DNA of 64,000 nt. Origin: Enterovibrio sp045679545 (lineage in GTDB: Bacteria > Pseudomonadota > Gammaproteobacteria > Enterobacterales > Vibrionaceae). How positions within the stretch are numbered: position 1 is the stretch's first letter; every line of letters starts with the position of its first letter. The translations under genes and the position numbers were made by a program. Where the stretch lies: positions 930,001 through 994,000 of the forward strand of contig NZ_CP166195.1 of NCBI RefSeq assembly GCF_045679545.1, written 5' to 3'. The notes under the pieces were generated by a model. The model was given only the letters and a program-made list of their open reading frames with translations, was not told the origin of the DNA and searched no databases. Shown here piece by piece: positions 8,151 to 17,253 of the stretch.

Positions 8151-10607
8151 ATGAAACATAAATTAGCACCGATTGCGGTGGTGATTGCTATTGCGCTGTC
8201 TGGTTGTAATTCAGATTCGGATTCAAATACGCAAACAGGTTTGGTCGGTGAAGTGGTTAATAAGTCACTGATTAAATATGTTGACCCATTTATTGGCACA
8301 GGCGCTGACGGCCACACCTTCCCGGGCGCGGTCTACCCTGGCGGGATGGTGCAGCTTTCTCCTGATACGGAAATGGAAGGGTGGGGCTCTGCTGCGGGTT
8401 ATTTTGACCACGGTAAAAAAGAAGACATTCCTGTTTACGGTTTTTCTCATACCCACCTTTCTGGAACAGGTATCACTGATTTAGGCGATATTCTTATTCT
8501 GCCATTTACTGAAAAAAGCAATGCGACTTATAACACCTTCGATAAAGAAAATGAAAAAGCGGAAGCGGGTTATTATTCTGTTGAATTAAACCGTGGTGAT
8601 ATTAAAGTGGAATTAACCACATCACCACGTGTGGGTTACCACAAATATACCTTCAAAGAAGGCACGACCCCGTTCCTTAAATTCGATTTAGACCACACGC
8701 TCAATAAAAGCTGGGGTAACCGCACCACGATCGGTGATATCGAATTTATTGATGAATACACGGTACGTGGCAAGCGCAGTTCTGACGGCTGGGCGAACAA
8801 CCAGCACATCTATTTCTACGCTAAGTTCAATCAACCTATTGTGAAAGCGACAGGCATGATTGACGGTGTGGAAACTGACATCGCTCTTGAAAACGACGCG
8901 ATTCAAGCCACCAAGACCATCGCCTACCTGGAGTTTGCGCCATCAGATAAACCACTCGAGTTGACTCTTGGCCTGTCGCCGACCAGCGCTCGTGGAGCGA
9001 AGAAAAACTTGGATGCGGAAGTTACCGAGTGGGGTTTTGACAAGGTACTAGAAAAATCACAACGTGCATGGCACAGCGAACTGGCAAAAGTGTCAGTGAA
9101 AGGCGGTACGGAAGAACAAAAAGAAATCTTCTACACGGCCATGTACCACGCCAACATCGCGCCTATGGTGTTCCAAGATGTTGATGGTACCTACCGTGCA
9201 ATGCGTACCCAAGAGCTGAAAAACGCGGGCGATACACCAAACTATTCCATCTACTCCATGTGGGATACCTTCCGCGCCTTCCACCCGTTGCAAACCATCA
9301 TTAACCCTGAACGCGCTGAAGAATACGCGAACGATTTGATCCGCAAATACAAAGACGGCGGCATTCTACCGAAGTGGGAGTTGCAAGGTCACTACACGGG
9401 CACCATGATTGGTTTCCCTGCGATTTCTATCATTGCCGATGCGATGGTGAAAGGCTTAGATGTGGATGCGCAAGACGCGCTGGAAGCGGCTGAGTTTACT
9501 GCGCGCTATCACGAGAAAAGCGAATTCCCAGATTGGACGGAAGACCAAAACATCGGCGCAGCGAACGTGGTGCAGGTGAAAGTGTACGAAGACAACGGCT
9601 TTGTTCACCACGGCTATTGGAACAGTGCATCGTACACCTTAGAGTTTGCTTACGGCGACTGGGCGGTATCTGAAATCGCACGTATGGCGGGTGATGTGAA
9701 GGTTCAAGACGAGTTTCTTGTTCGCGCTGATAACTGGCTAAATCACTGGGATCCTGAAACAGGGTTCTTGCGTCCGAAAAATCATCCAAACAGTTCAAAC
9801 GCAAACAAGCCACCACTGGCATTTAACCAGCCTATTGACGAATCGCGCGAAGATGAGTGTGTGACAGTTGCATGGCCAAATCACCCAAGCGGTGAATCGC
9901 TGCAGTGTCCGTTGCTGCCGTTCGACCCATATTACGTCGATGAATTTGCGTTTACTGAGGGCAATGCATGGCAGTGGAAATTCCAGCCAATGCATGACTT
10001 CGCCCGCCTAAAACAAGAAATCTTTAAGGCGGATAAAGAAAACGGGAAAGACACCACTCCAGAGAAAGCCTTCCGTGAAGATTTGGATGAGTTGTTCACC
10101 GCGCGTTCATCAAACACAGGTGAAGAACTGCCTGATTTGACGGGTTACATCGGTCAATACATGCACGGTAACGAGCCGTCGCACCACATCCCTTACCTGT
10201 ACAACATGACTGACGAGCCTTGGAAAGCCCAAGAATACCTCGACCGCATCATGGCTGAAATGTACACCATCGAGCCGACGGGCTTGATTGGTAACGAAGA
10301 CGTCGGCCAGATGTCTGCGTGGTACATCATGTCGGCGATGGGCTTCTACCAAGTTTCACCGGCAGACCCGTCTTACTCCATTGGTCGTCCGCTGTTTGAT
10401 GAAGTGGCGATCGATGTTGAAGGCGGCAAGTTCACCATCATTGCTGACAACAACAGCCCGCATAACAAGTACGTGAAATCCGTGACCATTAATGGCAACG
10501 CGCTTTCTGATGACTTGACCTTTGAGCACAGTGACATCAAAGCGGGCGGCGAGCTTCGCTTCGTAATGACCGGCGACAAAAAAGAAGCCATGCAGGCAAA
10601 AATCTAA
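8151..10607 (+). CDS. GH92 alpha-mannosidase, lipoprotein
   Basis: An 818-residue family 92 glycoside hydrolase, calcium-dependent exo-alpha-mannosidases that trim mannose from mannans and high-mannose N-glycans. The start at 8151 is chosen because AGGA lies 6 bases upstream; the ATG at 8145 touches it. The N-terminus is a lipoprotein signal with lipobox ALSGC, so the enzyme is anchored in the periplasm or on the outer membrane. GH92 signatures in order: YVDPFIGTGADGHTFPGA, YPGGMVQLSPDTE, GFSHTHLSGTGITDLGDI, YSMWDTFRAFHPL, GNEPSHHIPYLYNM and GNEDVGQMSAWYIMSAMGFY. Linkage specificity (1,2, 1,3 or 1,4) cannot be read by eye. It forms a tandem pair with the next gene, 54 bases apart, and sits beside PTS genes that could import the released sugar. 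Confidence 0.93.
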   Translation: MKHKLAPIAVVIAIALSGCNSDSDSNTQTGLVGEVVNKSLIKYVDPFIGTGADGHTFPGAVYPGGMVQLSPDTEMEGWGSAAGYFDHGKKEDIPVYGFSHTHLSGTGITDLGDILILPFTEKSNATYNTFDKENEKAEAGYYSVELNRGDIKVELTTSPRVGYHKYTFKEGTTPFLKFDLDHTLNKSWGNRTTIGDIEFIDEYTVRGKRSSDGWANNQHIYFYAKFNQPIVKATGMIDGVETDIALENDAIQATKTIAYLEFAPSDKPLELTLGLSPTSARGAKKNLDAEVTEWGFDKVLEKSQRAWHSELAKVSVKGGTEEQKEIFYTAMYHANIAPMVFQDVDGTYRAMRTQELKNAGDTPNYSIYSMWDTFRAFHPLQTIINPERAEEYANDLIRKYKDGGILPKWELQGHYTGTMIGFPAISIIADAMVKGLDVDAQDALEAAEFTARYHEKSEFPDWTEDQNIGAANVVQVKVYEDNGFVHHGYWNSASYTLEFAYGDWAVSEIARMAGDVKVQDEFLVRADNWLNHWDPETGFLRPKNHPNSSNANKPPLAFNQPIDESREDECVTVAWPNHPSGESLQCPLLPFDPYYVDEFAFTEGNAWQWKFQPMHDFARLKQEIFKADKENGKDTTPEKAFREDLDELFTARSSNTGEELPDLTGYIGQYMHGNEPSHHIPYLYNMTDEPWKAQEYLDRIMAEMYTIEPTGLIGNEDVGQMSAWYIMSAMGFYQVSPADPSYSIGRPLFDEVAIDVEGGKFTIIADNNSPHNKYVKSVTINGNALSDDLTFEHSDIKAGGELRFVMTGDKKEAMQAKI

Positions 10608-10621
10608 TTGTTCATAGACCC

Positions 10622-10647
10622 GATGCCGCCAGTGCGCGGCATCTTTC
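10622..10647 (+). terminator. Hairpin between the two GH92 genes
   Basis: GATGCCGC (10622-10629) and GCGGCATC (10636-10643) form a perfect 8-base stem with a 6-base loop, followed by TTTCTC. The T-run is poor and the next ribosome site (AAGGA) follows within 10 bases. Partial termination or mRNA stabilisation that sets unequal expression of the two enzymes is more likely than full termination. Confidence 0.55.
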
Positions 10648-10661
10648 TCAAGGAATACTCT

Positions 10662-13157
10662 ATGTTTATTTCTCGTGTTTCTCAGGTTGCGTTGTCCGTC
10701 TCTGCTGCTCTTTTCTTATTTGGCTGTAACTCCAGCTCTTCTGATTCAAACCCGAATACAGGCGTTGTTTCGCCAGAAGTGAATGTTCTGAAATACGTCG
10801 ATCCCTTTATTGGTACTGGGTTTAACGGACACACCTTCCCTGGGGCAGTTGTGCCAGAAGGTATGGTGCAGTTGTCACCTGATACGGAGCTCATGGGCTG
10901 GCATTCATCGTCGGGTTATCACTACGACAAAGAAACCCTGTTTGGCTTCTCGCACACTCACCTGTCTGGTACAGGTATGGGCGGTTTGGGCGACATTCTG
11001 TTCCTTCCATTCACGGAAGAGAACGCCAAGTACATTGAAGACACGGACGATTACCGCGAGGCGATTTCCGTCAAGATGGACAAAGCGTCTGAAGTGGCAG
11101 AAGCGGGTTACTACTCCGTGAACATCGCTGAGAATGGCATCAAAGCCGAACTGACCGCCTCTGAGCGCGTGGGCTTCCACCGTTATACTTATCCTGAAGG
11201 CCAACCGCAGCGTTTGAAAATCGATTTAAACTCGATCCTTAACAGCGATTGGGGTTCGACCTCACTGCGCAACAAACTGACGGTCAGTGACGATGGTTAC
11301 ACCATCACGGGTGAGCGAGATGCTGCGCATTTTTCTGGCTGGGCGAAGAACCAAAAAATCTTCTTCCACGCCACCTTCGACAAGAAAATCAAAAACGTTC
11401 AACTCCTCGTTGGCGGTGTCCCAGCCGATGGTTTGAGTGCCGAACACATTTCCGAATTGGTTTATGACAATGACGCTAAACCGGTCAAACGCATCAAAGC
11501 CGACGTGACGGCGTATGTTGAGTTTGAACAGGGAGAATCACAGGCCTTGAACGCACAAGTGGCGATCTCTGCCGTCAGTGCTGAAGGCGCACAAAACAAC
11601 CACCAAGCAGAAGCGGGTGTGTCGTTTGATGTCGCGCGTACGCAAGCCAGTGAAAAATGGGCAAGCGCGCTGAACCTAAGCGTGAAAGGTGGCACTGATT
11701 CGCAGAAAGAAATTTTCTACACCGCGCTGTACCACACCAAGATTGCACCTCAGGTTCACCAAGATGTTGATGGAAGCTTCCGCGGCATGGGTAAAGGGTC
11801 AATCCGTGAAGGCGAGGGTGAATATTCCATTGCGTATGGTGAAGCCACCGAAGAACTTCCTAACTTCTCTGTTTACTCTTTGTGGGACACACACAAAGCT
11901 CTGCACCCGCTGAAAACCATCACTGAACCTAAGCGCGCGGTTCAATACGCGAAGAACTTGGTGCAGAAGTACACCGAAAGTGGTTTGCTGCCGAAGTGGG
12001 AACACCTAGGGGACGAAACGGGCACCATGGTGGGTTACCCAGCAGTGGCTGTGATTGCCGATGCGATCACTAAATTCCCAGACGCGTTCACGCAATCAGA
12101 AAAAGCGCTCGCGCTTGAAGCGGCGATAGCTTCTTCTACCTATGACAATTACGCCACGCTTGCATCAGAATGGGATGTGCCGGTATTGGATCGCACCCTG
12201 ACCAAGCATATAGACTACATCGAGAATGGAGGGTTTGCGCCAGCGATTCAACGTGAAAACGGCGAGCCTGTGAATCCAGATTACACCATCGAATCGGTGT
12301 CATACGGTTTGGAAAACGCCTTCTATGACTGGGCTATTGCGCAAATTGCGAAAGCCGCAGGCGATACCCAAGCAGAAGCAACCTACCTAGAGCGCTCAAA
12401 AGGCTACCAGCATTACTTCGATAACAACCCGATGGAGTACGCCGATTATGGTGTAACCGGCTTTATGCGTCCTGTCATGATGGACGGTTCGTTCATGACG
12501 CCGTTTGACCCGTTCGGGACAGCACATGAAACAGGTAACTACACCGAAGGCAATGCATGGCAGTGGACCTGGTTTGTTCCCCACGACATTGCGGGTTTGA
12601 AAGAGATCATGGGTGGTGAAGCTGCGTTCAAAACCAACTTGGAAGCGACATTTACCGCTAAAAGCCAAGGCACAGAAACACCAGATATGTCGGGTTTGAT
12701 TGGTCAAGTGGCGTTTGGTAACGAACCTTCACACCACATTCCGTACTTGTACAACTGGACCTCAGAGCCTTGGAAAACCCAAGAAGTTGTCGACCATATT
12801 TTGGATGACATGTACCTAGCGGAGCCGAAAGGCATCATCGGTAACGAAGACGTAGGTGCAATGTCAGCGTGGTATGTTATGTCTGCCATGGGCTTCTACC
12901 AAGTGAACGCGGCCGACCCTACATACACCATCGGCCGACCACTGTTTGATGAAGTGAGCATCCCTGTTGCTGGTGGCGAGTTCAAAATCACCGCTGAAAA
13001 CAACGCTGACGATAACTACTACGTCAAATCAGTGACCATCAACGGCCAACCCCTTGAAGACGGCCTCTTCTTCAAACACGTCGATATCAAAGCGGGTGGA
13101 AATCTCCACTTCGTGATGACAGCACTGAAGAATGAGGCCATGGCAATTAAGCAATAA
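10662..13157 (+). CDS. Second GH92 alpha-mannosidase, lipoprotein
   Basis: An 831-residue paralogue of the preceding enzyme. ATG 10662 follows AAGGA at good spacing and begins a lipoprotein signal (MFISRVSQVALSVSAAL, lipobox FLFGC); an in-frame TTG at 10608 lacks support. The family motifs are YVDPFIGTGFNGHTFPGA, GFSHTHLSGTGMGGLGDI, YSLWDTHKALHPL, GNEPSHHIPYLYNW and GNEDVGAMSAWYVMSAMGFY. Compared with the first copy it has extra segments, for example around ENAKYIEDTDDYREA, so this is an old duplication with probably different linkage preference. The pair ends at a strong terminator. Confidence 0.93.
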   Translation: MFISRVSQVALSVSAALFLFGCNSSSSDSNPNTGVVSPEVNVLKYVDPFIGTGFNGHTFPGAVVPEGMVQLSPDTELMGWHSSSGYHYDKETLFGFSHTHLSGTGMGGLGDILFLPFTEENAKYIEDTDDYREAISVKMDKASEVAEAGYYSVNIAENGIKAELTASERVGFHRYTYPEGQPQRLKIDLNSILNSDWGSTSLRNKLTVSDDGYTITGERDAAHFSGWAKNQKIFFHATFDKKIKNVQLLVGGVPADGLSAEHISELVYDNDAKPVKRIKADVTAYVEFEQGESQALNAQVAISAVSAEGAQNNHQAEAGVSFDVARTQASEKWASALNLSVKGGTDSQKEIFYTALYHTKIAPQVHQDVDGSFRGMGKGSIREGEGEYSIAYGEATEELPNFSVYSLWDTHKALHPLKTITEPKRAVQYAKNLVQKYTESGLLPKWEHLGDETGTMVGYPAVAVIADAITKFPDAFTQSEKALALEAAIASSTYDNYATLASEWDVPVLDRTLTKHIDYIENGGFAPAIQRENGEPVNPDYTIESVSYGLENAFYDWAIAQIAKAAGDTQAEATYLERSKGYQHYFDNNPMEYADYGVTGFMRPVMMDGSFMTPFDPFGTAHETGNYTEGNAWQWTWFVPHDIAGLKEIMGGEAAFKTNLEATFTAKSQGTETPDMSGLIGQVAFGNEPSHHIPYLYNWTSEPWKTQEVVDHILDDMYLAEPKGIIGNEDVGAMSAWYVMSAMGFYQVNAADPTYTIGRPLFDEVSIPVAGGEFKITAENNADDNYYVKSVTINGQPLEDGLFFKHVDIKAGGNLHFVMTALKNEAMAIKQ

Positions 13158-13200
13158 GAATACTCACACTATAACGATTACAATATGATTCACACGATTT

Positions 13201-13225
13201 GCCGCTCCCTACGAGCGGCTTTTTT
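13201..13225 (+). terminator. Intrinsic terminator after the GH92 pair
   Basis: GCCGCTC (13201-13207) pairs with GAGCGGC (13213-13219), loop CCTAC, then six Ts. Confidence 0.9.
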
Positions 13226-13269
13226 ATGCATAAAAAGCGAAGTAAAGTGCTTTAGATGAGCCAGTCATT

Positions 13270-13305
13270 GCAGATGCAGATGCAGATGCAGATACAGATA
13301 CAGAG
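13270..13305. repeat. Hexanucleotide tandem repeat (GCAGAT)4(ACAGAT/G)2
   Basis: Four exact GCAGAT units are followed by ACAGAT and ACAGAG. No gene with a ribosome site covers it. Such short tandem arrays change length by replication slippage. Confidence 0.8.
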
Positions 13306-13391
13306 GTAGAAGACCGCTTGGGTCGAACGGTCGAGAAAAATCCAGTCAAATTAGCGAAATGTAGGCAACGTAAATCGTCAATCGTTTAAGA

Positions 13392-14660
13392 TCATTTGCT
13401 ACTCGGGCCCTGACATTTTGGCTTGTTGGACTGATGTAATATATCTAATTTGCGTTCCAGAAGTTTGCGTGACGCGTCGTTTGGTGCGGTACGAATCGCT
13501 TGCACATAAGCGTCACGAGCGCCTAAGAAATCACCGAGTTTTCCCAGAATATGGCCGCGAGAGGCGTACCAAGGTTGGTAGTTTTTGAGCTGAGTTTGCA
13601 GTTCATCAAGTTTTTGCAACGCGAGTTCATAGTGTCCTGTTTCGGCTATGACTACAGACCAGTTCAGAGCGACGACAGGGGTTGGTTCGAATACCCAAAG
13701 TGCCCTGTAGAGCAAGGACATCTGCTGCCAATCAGGTTTGGGTCGCAACATGTGGCAGTCTGCGATGGCTGCTTTGAGTTGGAAGGGACCTGGTTGCATG
13801 CGTCCGATTGCGTCGTCAAGGATGCTTCTCCCTTCCGCTATCATGTCATTATGCCAAATCTCTTCGTTCTGCTCCTCTACAGGCACGATAGCACCGTCAC
13901 CGTCGATTCTTGCGACTCGCCTTGCATCAGTCAAAAGCATCAACGCAAGCGCACCTTCTATTTCAGGTTCATTAGGGCAAAGTTTGCGTAAAAGGCGCAT
14001 CAAGAAAATACCTTCTTCGCATAGATCTCTTGGTCCGGTGTCTTCTCTCACATAGCCCGTGGTAAAAATCAGATATATCGTAGACAGAACTGCCTCCAAT
14101 CTTTCTGTCCATCCCTCTGATTCCGGTACAGAGAAACGGATGCCTTTGGACCGGATTTTCGCTTTTGCTCTGGAAAGGCGTTGTCCCATTGTTTGTTCAT
14201 TATCGAGGAAGGCTGCTGCGATCTCTCGGGTCGTCAAATTGCAAACTGTGCGCAGAGTCAGTGCAACTCGGGACTTTTCTTCAAGCGCGGGGTGGCAACA
14301 GGTAAAAATCAAACGCAGGCGTTCATCTGGGATTGTTTCCGCAATGTCGTCATAAACATCATCGGATGAAAGCCTGACCGCTAAGTCGTTTGTTCTCATC
14401 GTTTCGCGTTGAGATGAGCGGATTTGGTCGATCCCTTTGTTCAATCCCACCTTCATTAGCCACGCGACGGGATCGTGAGGAATACCTACCCGACCCCAAT
14501 GTTTGAGAGCGGCAATAGAAGCTTCCTGCAACGCATCTTCACCCATTTGGAAGTCGCCAAACCTAGAAATCAACCCAGACAGAATCCGTCCCCGATCGCG
14601 GCGTAGCACCTCATCAATGATGTGACTGACCGCGATGGCTTTGGGAACGGCATTCTTCAT
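13392..14660 (-). CDS. ECF sigma factor of the ECF42 type with C-terminal TPR-like extension
   Basis: A 422-residue protein. The N-terminal 180 residues are sigma region 2 (LISRFGDFQMGEDALQEA, WGRVGIPHDPVAWLMKVGLN) and region 4 (LTLRTVCNLTTREIAAAFL). The remaining 240 residues form the helical repeat extension (ALMLLTDARRVARIDGDG, YRALWVFEPTPVVALNWSVV, LGARDAYVQAIRTAPNDA) typical of sigma factors that lack a separate anti-sigma factor and use the C-terminal domain for control. The start ATG at 14660 lies 4 bases after the stop of the YCII-family gene; this pairing is characteristic of the ECF42 group. The regulon is unknown, and a likely target is its own promoter upstream of the partner gene. 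Confidence 0.88.
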   Translation of the reverse strand: MKNAVPKAIAVSHIIDEVLRRDRGRILSGLISRFGDFQMGEDALQEASIAALKHWGRVGIPHDPVAWLMKVGLNKGIDQIRSSQRETMRTNDLAVRLSSDDVYDDIAETIPDERLRLIFTCCHPALEEKSRVALTLRTVCNLTTREIAAAFLDNEQTMGQRLSRAKAKIRSKGIRFSVPESEGWTERLEAVLSTIYLIFTTGYVREDTGPRDLCEEGIFLMRLLRKLCPNEPEIEGALALMLLTDARRVARIDGDGAIVPVEEQNEEIWHNDMIAEGRSILDDAIGRMQPGPFQLKAAIADCHMLRPKPDWQQMSLLYRALWVFEPTPVVALNWSVVIAETGHYELALQKLDELQTQLKNYQPWYASRGHILGKLGDFLGARDAYVQAIRTAPNDASRKLLERKLDILHQSNKPKCQGPSSK

Positions 14661-14663
14661 TTG

Positions 14664-15023
14664 TCAGTCCTCCGGTTCGTAGTCCAACAGCGGTCGAACC
14701 TCGATGGTACCGAAATGGGCGATCGGTATCATTGTGGCATATTTCAACGCTGTATCCAGGTCCGCTACATCGACAATATAATAGCCACCCAGATGCTCAC
14801 GCGTTTCTGCAAACGGACCATCCATAGTTTCCACTTTACCGGATTTAATGCGGAGCGAGGTGGCTGTTTCAATTCCCTGCAACCCTTCTCCACCCACAAG
14901 AACGCCGTCATTTTTGAAGGCTTCGCTGGTCGCAGCAAACGCGGCCATCATTTCATCAAACTCTGGGGTGCCATAGACAGGTTCTTTATCCGGTGCGGCA
15001 TACAGCAAAAGCATATATTTCAT
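14664..15023 (-). CDS. YCII/DGPF-family protein, partner of the ECF sigma factor
   Basis: A 119-residue protein beginning MKYMLLLYAAPDKEP and carrying the family motif as VETMDGPFAETREHLGGYYI. The biochemical role of the family is not settled. Members are usually encoded next to ECF41/ECF42-type sigma factors, as here, where it is the first gene of the pair. The ribosome site AAAGGAG lies 8 bases before ATG 15023. Confidence 0.88.
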   Translation of the reverse strand: MKYMLLLYAAPDKEPVYGTPEFDEMMAAFAATSEAFKNDGVLVGGEGLQGIETATSLRIKSGKVETMDGPFAETREHLGGYYIVDVADLDTALKYATMIPIAHFGTIEVRPLLDYEPED

Positions 15024-15766
15024 TTCGAACTCCTTTCTTTTTTGATGGTTACGCTACAAGGACGTTCCCGTTCCTTCATTTTCGACATGTTTAGAAATAT
15101 ATCTATATTTTTTGCTGAGTAAGTCACTATTGGTATCTTTATCAGGACAAACAGATTAAGAAATCATAGCCAGTAAAAAATGCTGAGGAATTGTGATGTT
15201 GTCGAACGCTGGCTTGCTTCTTGCCAAGAATCACCTTTGGTTCAGCGCTTCATGCGCGGAGCCGATACCGCCTCAATTTTTCGTATTACCACCACCTTGG
15301 CAGCTTTCTAATGAGGAAGCGTTTGATTCAAATGTTTGGGGCAGAAACAGCTTGGTGATCACACAGATTAGGGCTAGCGCTCTAAACCGAATTTGGACAA
15401 AAGTGAGTTGGTGTTGGTGCTCTAAGCCATGCTGTTCAGATAAGTTGAGTTTGTGAAAAAAGTCTCACATGTATCAAATGAATCGGTGGCTTTTCACTGG
15501 CTCACCCAGTTACAACTCCATCAACTTTTTGGTGCGAGCTTTTGCTTTACGCCCACCCAACAACCTTAGGGGAAAATGCACGACAACCCACAAGAATTTC
15601 GAACGAGAATGCACTTCAAATCTTGTGTTCTCAACGTCATGTACAGACATGCTTCGAAATCAGTTTATTGTTTGTGCAAACGATTTTAGTACTGACAATA
15701 ATCAATTGTTCAAGAAGGCTAACCACTTATAATCAGCCGTTTTTTTGCAGATTGGTTGGTAACATC
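15024..15766. other. Intergenic region, no supported gene
   Basis: It holds the promoter region of the YCII-sigma unit at its left end. Several short plus-strand open frames are present but none has a ribosome site, signal peptide or recognisable domain. A short minus-strand frame ending GRKAKARTKKLMEL near 15525-15575 looks like the tail of a lost gene but is too short to assign. Confidence 0.4.
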
Positions 15767-16636
15767 TTGAGTATAAATAAACTAAAAATCTCAACACTCG
15801 CATTGTCGATTTTTGCCGTCGCTGGATGTGGTGGTAGTGATGGTGGTAACGAAAGTAAAGGCTACACCGATGAACAGGTGGCGAGTGCAGTAAAATGTAC
15901 AAACCAAGCTGAAGGTGGCTTGTGTGAAAATAATAGCGGAGGCAATACTTGGGGTGTGATTGATAACTTCTACCCAGATAACTGCAACTCTGGCATATAT
16001 TGTTTTGATGATGGCTCCGAAGCACCGCAAAACACCGGGTTAACGCGATTTGTCGAAGGAACACTGATCCCTGTTTACTATCGAGACAAGATTGATCCAC
16101 GTTTCGTTGCGACCATGGATTATATCGAGGGGTTAGTGGGCTATCAGATGTTTGAGCGCAAAGGCGTGGTTAATATTGACATCTCTGACCCCAATAACAT
16201 CGACCTATCCAGTTTAGATACCGATTGGGGATTCATACTAAGCCAAGGTACATCAATTGGCTTAATGAGTGGTTTCTGTAGTCAGGGAACTGTCTCTGTT
16301 GCACCGTATTCGTTCAACATCACATCCTATATCGTTTCTGCGGCTGACTACGGCATTAAATACCCTGCAGCTAAATGGGGTAAAGATCATAAATTTACAT
16401 GGGTAAATTTAGACAGTGTTACTGGCGCTAATAACGGGCTGATCACCTGCAGTGCAACTGCGCCACAAGCTGTTGCGACCCATGAGTTTGCACATGCTTT
16501 AGGCATGAACAATCATTTTAGTGGATTTGGCTTTGATGGTGCGTGGGAGAAAAATGCTGAACGTGTTTTGAAGACGATGTACAGCGGTCAAAATCCGCAA
16601 GGGCAACCATTTGATAGTTTGATTGTAGAAAATTAA
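15767..16636 (+). CDS. Metzincin-like zinc metalloprotease lipoprotein
   Basis: About 289 residues if translation begins at TTG 15767, giving a lipoprotein signal (LSINKLKISTLALSIFAVAG then Cys; lipobox AVAGC). The frame is open upstream to 15542, but that part reads like non-coding DNA. The zinc site is HEFAHALGMNNH near the C-terminus, matching HExxHxxGxxxH of metzincins. A downstream Met in LKTMYSGQ may be the Met-turn. Four to six cysteines lie in the N-terminal third (VKCTNQAEGGLCENN, DNCNSGIYCFDDG). Probably a surface or periplasmic protease; substrate unknown. The weak start is a real uncertainty. Confidence 0.65.
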   Translation: MSINKLKISTLALSIFAVAGCGGSDGGNESKGYTDEQVASAVKCTNQAEGGLCENNSGGNTWGVIDNFYPDNCNSGIYCFDDGSEAPQNTGLTRFVEGTLIPVYYRDKIDPRFVATMDYIEGLVGYQMFERKGVVNIDISDPNNIDLSSLDTDWGFILSQGTSIGLMSGFCSQGTVSVAPYSFNITSYIVSAADYGIKYPAAKWGKDHKFTWVNLDSVTGANNGLITCSATAPQAVATHEFAHALGMNNHFSGFGFDGAWEKNAERVLKTMYSGQNPQGQPFDSLIVEN

Positions 16637-17253
16637 TGACATGAAAAACGCTGGCCAATCGTCGGCGTTCTTTTCTTCAGTTAATCATTAAACGCGGTCA
16701 CCAGAAAGCCACAACTCTGTTAGTTCCAATACCGCGCTCCAGCTCTCGATAAATTATCCTGACACCGCGTACCAGCGAGATTCCAGTAAACCACGCCTGA
16801 ATCGAAGTTATCTCAACGCCCTGAACGATGCTAAAAAACGCGTATCGTTTTAAACGTCGAGTACAAGGGCCTAATAAGCCTGTTCCAGCTTTTCTTGTAG
16901 CGTTGGTCTTACTAAACACCACTTCCCTACAGGTGATTGATGACCGTTGAAAACAAGCTCATATCACGGGCTAACACACTGACTAAGAGGGAAAATACTC
17001 CACCTATGTGTATAGGCATAGAAGCATGAAGTATCGCACTCTTTTTAGGGGCAAAACTGAGCTAGACAAGATCACTAACTCGGTATTGGCAGGATTGACT
17101 CATAGGTAGTGAACTAAGCCGCTAGTTTCGGATGAGCTGCACTGTCTTGAGGAAAATCGAGCATGTTACTGTCTACAAGCTCAGTGGTTGTTCATACTTC
17201 GTAATATGGTCAAAACAGGAATATTGGAATGCTGCAGATTTTTCATGGGTGCA
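16637..17253. other. Intergenic region between metalloprotease and adhesin genes
   Basis: A weak hairpin AACGC...GCGTT (16647-16669) followed by CTTTTC may end the metalloprotease transcript. From 16693 to 16845 one plus-strand frame reads NTALQLSINYPDTAYQRDS and ends LNDAKKRVSF. It has no start and may be the tail of a decayed gene. A small palindrome CCTATGTGTATAGG lies near 17005-17018. Nothing else is recognised. Confidence 0.35.

Noticed and set aside
15193..15732. Two plus-strand open frames of about 87 codons before the metalloprotease
   Set aside because: No ribosome sites, mixed composition and no recognisable sequence; they overlap each other's neighbourhood without operon logic.
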